Shown: one piece after another, positions 60,944 to 64,000 of the stretch
Position numbering within the stretch: position 1 is the stretch's first letter
Layout of the letters: every line of letters starts with the position of its first letter
Origin: Streptomyces hyaluromycini
GTDB taxonomy: Bacteria > Actinomycetota > Actinomycetes > Streptomycetales > Streptomycetaceae
Direction: 5' to 3'
NCBI RefSeq assembly: GCF_002217755.1
Contig: NZ_BCFL01000032.1
Coordinates: forward strand, 124,001 to 188,000
DNA length: 64,000 nucleotides
The notes under the pieces: generated by a model
Databases searched by the model: none
Told to the model about the DNA's origin: nothing
Seen by the model: the letters and a program-made list of their open reading frames with translations, nothing else
Translations under genes and position numbers: made by a program

Positions 60944-61090
60944 ACCACGGCCGGCCCCCCACCCGTTCCCACTTGGCTTTCGCCCGCTCCCGATCTGCTC
61001 CCGCGCGCCCCGATCGTCTTCCGCGATCCCGGGCCCGCGCAATGTCACGATGCCTCCGGACATCCCGGACATCCACCGCTGGAGGCGCCC

Positions 61091-62122
61091 GTGTGCCCAG
61101 AAGCAGCCCCGGACGAAGCCGTCGACCCCCGTGCCTCGTCCGCGTTCCTCGTCAACGAATCGCTCGGCTACCTGTTCCCGGCCGCCCTGCGCGCCGCCGC
61201 GGTCGTCGGCGTCGCCGACCACCTGGCCCACGGCCCCCGCACCCCGGCGCAACTGGCCGAGGCCACCGGCACCGATCCGCAGAACCTCTACCGGGTGCTC
61301 CGGCTGCTCGCCACCCGCGGCGTCTTCGAGGAGGACGCCGGCGGCCGCTTCCGGCTCACCGCCGCCGGTGACGCGCTGCGCACCGACGCACCCTGCTCGG
61401 CCCGCTCGGCCGTGCTGATGAACACCGACCGCAGCATGTGGCTGCCCACCGCCGATCTGAGCCGCTGCGTGAGCGAGGGGACCTCCGCCTTCGAGAACCT
61501 CTTCGGGCTGCCGTTCTTCGACTACTTCGCACAGGACGAGGACACCGCCGACGTCTTCCACTGCGGAATGGCCGCGATGTCCGACGCCGAGAACGAGCCC
61601 ATCGTCGCCGCCTGCGACTTCCCGCCCAGCGGGACGGTCGTCGACGTCGGCGGCGGCCACGGCGGCCTCCTGCTGGCGGTACTCGACCGCCACCCCGGTC
61701 TGCACGGCGTCCTGTACGACCAGTCGCACGTGCTGGCCGGACACCGGCTGGACACACCCGGGACCGCCGGACGCTGGGCCACCGAGACCGGCGACTTCTT
61801 CACCGCCGTACCGGAGGGCGACGTCATCGTGCTCAAGCGGATCCTGCACGACTGGGAGGACGAGCAGTGCGTGACCCTCCTCGACCGCTGCCGTGCCGCG
61901 CTGGCGCCGGGCGGGCGGATCCTGGTCGTCGACGCCGTCGTCCCGCCGGGCAACGCACCCCATCAGGCCAAGGCGCTCGACCTGCTGCTGATGGCGTGCC
62001 TGGTGGGCCGGGAACGCACCGAGGCGGAGTTCGCCACGCTGTTCGAGTCCGCCGGTCTGAAGTTGTCCAGGATCGTGCCGACGCCGACCGTGCTCTCGGT
62101 GGTGGAGGCGGTGGCCGCCTAG
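61091..62122 (+). CDS. O-methyltransferase (hydroxyindole/acetylserotonin O-MT type)
   Basis: 343 residues. The N-terminal dimerisation winged helix (HGPRTPAQLAEATGTDPQNLYRVLRLL) is followed by the SAM site TVVDVGGGHGGLLLAVLDRHP, then KRILHDWEDEQCVTLLDRC, which contains the catalytic His of the family (HDW). Such enzymes methylate phenolic or hydroxyl groups on polyketides and aromatics. GGAGG lies 5 nt before the GTG. It is convergent with the MFS gene; no obvious pathway partners are adjacent. Confidence 0.92.
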   Translation: MCPEAAPDEAVDPRASSAFLVNESLGYLFPAALRAAAVVGVADHLAHGPRTPAQLAEATGTDPQNLYRVLRLLATRGVFEEDAGGRFRLTAAGDALRTDAPCSARSAVLMNTDRSMWLPTADLSRCVSEGTSAFENLFGLPFFDYFAQDEDTADVFHCGMAAMSDAENEPIVAACDFPPSGTVVDVGGGHGGLLLAVLDRHPGLHGVLYDQSHVLAGHRLDTPGTAGRWATETGDFFTAVPEGDVIVLKRILHDWEDEQCVTLLDRCRAALAPGGRILVVDAVVPPGNAPHQAKALDLLLMACLVGRERTEAEFATLFESAGLKLSRIVPTPTVLSVVEAVAA

Positions 62123-62185
62123 GACGCCCGCCGCTCGGTCCTCCGCCGCTCAGTTCTCCGGCGCTCCTCGGTCCTCCGGCGCCCC

Positions 62186-63658
62186 TCAGACCCGGGGCGC
62201 CTCTCGGTCGTCCAGCGCTGGCGCCTCCGGCGCGTTCGCCCGTTCCCCCAAATCGGCCACCGCCAGGCCCAGCGCCACCAGGATGAACCCGACCGAGGTG
62301 AGCAGGCCCAGCTGGAGCGCCTCGGTGGCCGGGCCGCGGTGCGCGAGGTGGGCGAAGTACACCGAGCCCACCACCGCGATCCCGGCCGCCGAGCCGACCC
62401 GCTGGCCTGTCTGCAGGACGCCGCCGGCCGCACCGGCCCGCTTCACGGGGACGCGGGTGAGGGTGAGCGTCGTGTTCGGGGAGACCGTGATGCCGGAGCC
62501 GATGCCTCCGACGACCATCGGCACCATCGCGGCCCACCCGAAGCTCTCCATCGGCACCAGCCACACCACCGCGATGATCCCGAGCAGTCCCAGTGCCACC
62601 CCGGAGAGACCGATGACGACCAGCTTGCGCCCGTGGCGCATCACCAGCCGGCCGCCCAGGGCGGCACCGACCGCCGAGGCGATCGCGAAGGGCAGCACCG
62701 AGACCCCGGCGGCCAGCGCGCTGTATCCGGCCGCGTTCTGCAGGAACAGGGCAAGGACGAAGAAGACCGTCGTGAAGCCGGCGAAGTAGGTCAGGCTGAT
62801 CAGTGCGCCGAGCGTGAAGGACCGTTGCGAGAACAGGCTCAGATCGACCAGGGGCGCCCGCCCGAGCCGGCCCTGCCGCCGCTCCCACACCCAGAACAGG
62901 CCCAGCAGCACCGCGCCCACCGGCAGCAGCGCCCACTTGTCCGGTCCGGTCCACTGCTGCTCCTGCACCAGCGGCAGCATCAGCGCGAGCACACCGGAGC
63001 CGAGGAGCAGCACCCCGAGCGGGTCGAACCGCTCCCGCCGGTCCGTCGACGCGGGGTACCGGGGCAGCAGCCGCAGACCCGCGGCGAACGCGGCGATGCC
63101 GATGGGCAGGTTGACGAAGAACACCCAGCGCCAGCCGTCGCCGGTGCCCACGGCGTCGATGATCAGACCGCCGGCCAGCGGGCCGACCGCCGTAGAGACC
63201 CCGATGACGCTGCCGAGCAGCCCGAAGGCCTTGGCGCGTTCGGTGCCCTGGAACATCTGCTGGATCAGCCCCGAGGTCTGCGGCGCGACCATGCCCGCCG
63301 CCGCGCCCTGGATCAGCCGGAACACCACCAGCCGGTCGGCGCTCGCGGCGAGCCCGCAGGCCGTCGAGGCCACCGTGAACAGGGCGAGCCCGACCAGGAA
63401 GGCCTGGCGTCGCCCGCGCATGTCGCCGAGCCGGCCCGCCGGGACGAGCGCCAGTCCGAAGGTCAGGGCGTACCCGGAGACCACCCAGGACTGGGCGGCC
63501 TCCGTGGCTCCCAGCCCGCGCTCCATCGAAGGCAGCGCCACATTGACGATCGAGGTGTCGAGCAGCGAGATGAAACCGGCCGCGAGACAGACCCCCAGCG
63601 CCTTCCACCGGCGGTCGTCGGTAACCGGCCGCTGCGGCTTTGCCCAGGTCGTGGTCAT
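62186..63658 (-). CDS. DHA2-family MFS drug exporter (EmrB/QacA type)
   Basis: 490 residues with about 14 membrane helices. The signature of helix 1, ISLLDTSIVNVALPSMERGL, the motif A loop GRLGDMRGRRQAFLVG, and motif C (GPLAGGLIIDAVGTGDGWRW) place it in DHA2, proton-coupled multidrug exporters. The product may export a methylated metabolite, but nothing links it directly to the O-methyltransferase besides proximity. The short gap to that gene is a CGCTC/CCTCCG repeat. Confidence 0.92.
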   Translation of the reverse strand: MTTTWAKPQRPVTDDRRWKALGVCLAAGFISLLDTSIVNVALPSMERGLGATEAAQSWVVSGYALTFGLALVPAGRLGDMRGRRQAFLVGLALFTVASTACGLAASADRLVVFRLIQGAAAGMVAPQTSGLIQQMFQGTERAKAFGLLGSVIGVSTAVGPLAGGLIIDAVGTGDGWRWVFFVNLPIGIAAFAAGLRLLPRYPASTDRRERFDPLGVLLLGSGVLALMLPLVQEQQWTGPDKWALLPVGAVLLGLFWVWERRQGRLGRAPLVDLSLFSQRSFTLGALISLTYFAGFTTVFFVLALFLQNAAGYSALAAGVSVLPFAIASAVGAALGGRLVMRHGRKLVVIGLSGVALGLLGIIAVVWLVPMESFGWAAMVPMVVGGIGSGITVSPNTTLTLTRVPVKRAGAAGGVLQTGQRVGSAAGIAVVGSVYFAHLAHRGPATEALQLGLLTSVGFILVALGLAVADLGERANAPEAPALDDREAPRV

Positions 63659-63931
63659 ACGGCCACGCTATGCAGCCATTCCGGTCATCGCACGACCGGC
63701 GGAGCGAACGGCTGATCGAACTGCTCCTTCCGGGCGATGGCCCGCGTCTCCGCGCCGGCACACGTACGACACCTCCCGCGTCAGGACGCGTACGACGCCT
63801 CCCGGGCCGTGCCGGCACCCGGTCTCGCCGTCCGCCTCCGCCGTCGGCCGCCGCAACTCCCCGCGGTGGCAGCGCTGGCGGTCGCTCATGCCGGACGCGA
63901 GGTCCAGTGTGTCTGAAATGCCGGACAGCGG

Positions 63932-64000
63932 TCAGGTCGAAGCGAGCCAGTCGTAGGCAGCGTGGGCCGTGAACTCCGGCTGGCCGCCGCGTAGGAGAAG
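63932..64000 (-). CDS. Probable C-terminal end of an unidentified gene (partial)
   Basis: An open frame enters from the right edge and stops at TGA (63934-63932), giving LLLRGGQPEFTAHAAYDWLAST (22 residues, written in two parts: LLLRGGQPEFT and AHAAYDWLAST). Most third positions are G/C, as in real genes of this genome. It is too short for a family call. Nothing convincing lies between it and the start of the MFS gene (63659-63931) apart from the MFS promoter. Confidence 0.35.
   Translation of the reverse strand, partial: LLLRGGQPEFTAHAAYDWLAST

Noticed and set aside
63640..63972. 110-codon plus-strand frame near the right edge
   Set aside because: Overlaps the MFS promoter and a likelier minus-strand gene end; Arg/Pro/Ser-rich shadow-type composition.

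Overview
The window is high-G+C DNA with extreme third-position G/C bias, GTG starts, frequent 4-bp stop/start overlaps and gene families typical of Streptomyces. Examples are a conservon-type GTPase and roadblock protein, DUF6397, DUF5709, DUF5997, the DUF3516 helicase, and DasR-like operators. It is almost certainly a Streptomyces chromosome segment. No rRNA, tRNA, CRISPR array or intact transposase was seen.

Layout. 1-2073: end of a CvnD-like GTPase, a PPOX-fold oxidoreductase, a roadblock protein and DUF6397. 2113-7306: acyl-CoA thioesterase II, DUF3516 helicase, YdjM-like hydrolase, ribosomal protein L31 type B, DUF5709. 7511-11142: a heterodimeric ABC exporter whose two halves have complementary degenerate ATP sites. 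11338-17623: secreted enzymes (L,D-transpeptidase-like lipoprotein, peptidoglycan amidase, M1 metallopeptidase, PNGase A-like amidase). 17805-22985: dicarboxylate symporter, MarR regulator with a divergent ABC exporter, an MltG-like transglycosylase. 22998-24588: flavin monooxygenase-like protein and yjbQ.

24589-32881 is the most interesting part. It holds a compact three-gene minus-strand operon: a nucleoside-phosphorylase/pseudokinase fusion, a Upf1-like SF1 helicase with a long coiled-coil-prone insert, and a winged-helix-like protein. A divergent unknown gene and about 1 kb of gene-poor DNA accompany it. The segment is bounded on the left by the 3' end of yjbQ and on the right by a diverged 60-bp copy of that same 3' end (46 of 60 bases identical, still open as 19 codons plus stop). 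This is the footprint expected of an element inserted at the yjbQ 3' end. I read it as an acquired island carrying a candidate, apparently undescribed, anti-phage or conflict system.

32921-39179: a PadR-controlled ABC/FtsX exporter operon with a clear inverted-repeat operator, a secreted GH76 alpha-1,6-mannanase behind a LacI-type palindrome, and a NagZ-like GH3 hexosaminidase behind a DasR-like (dre) site. 39460-44713: a tightly coupled five-gene cluster (Fe/2OG oxygenase, DUF6271-like protein, type III PLP decarboxylase, GNAT acetyltransferase, MFS exporter), also downstream of a dre-like site. It looks like a small uncharacterised biosynthetic pathway. 44772-46377: methyltransferase and LuxR regulator.

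46533-58972: a 12.4-kb coupled operon of a DUF4132-like protein, a 1,648-residue unknown protein, a MoxR ATPase, a DUF5682+VWA protein and a SWIM zinc-finger protein. It resembles the E. coli yeh set (yehL/M/P/Q with yehI). 59595-64000: DUF5997 with a divergent LysR-effector-domain protein that lacks its helix-turn-helix but carries a histone-H1-like tail, an O-methyltransferase, a DHA2-type MFS exporter, and the probable end of one further gene.
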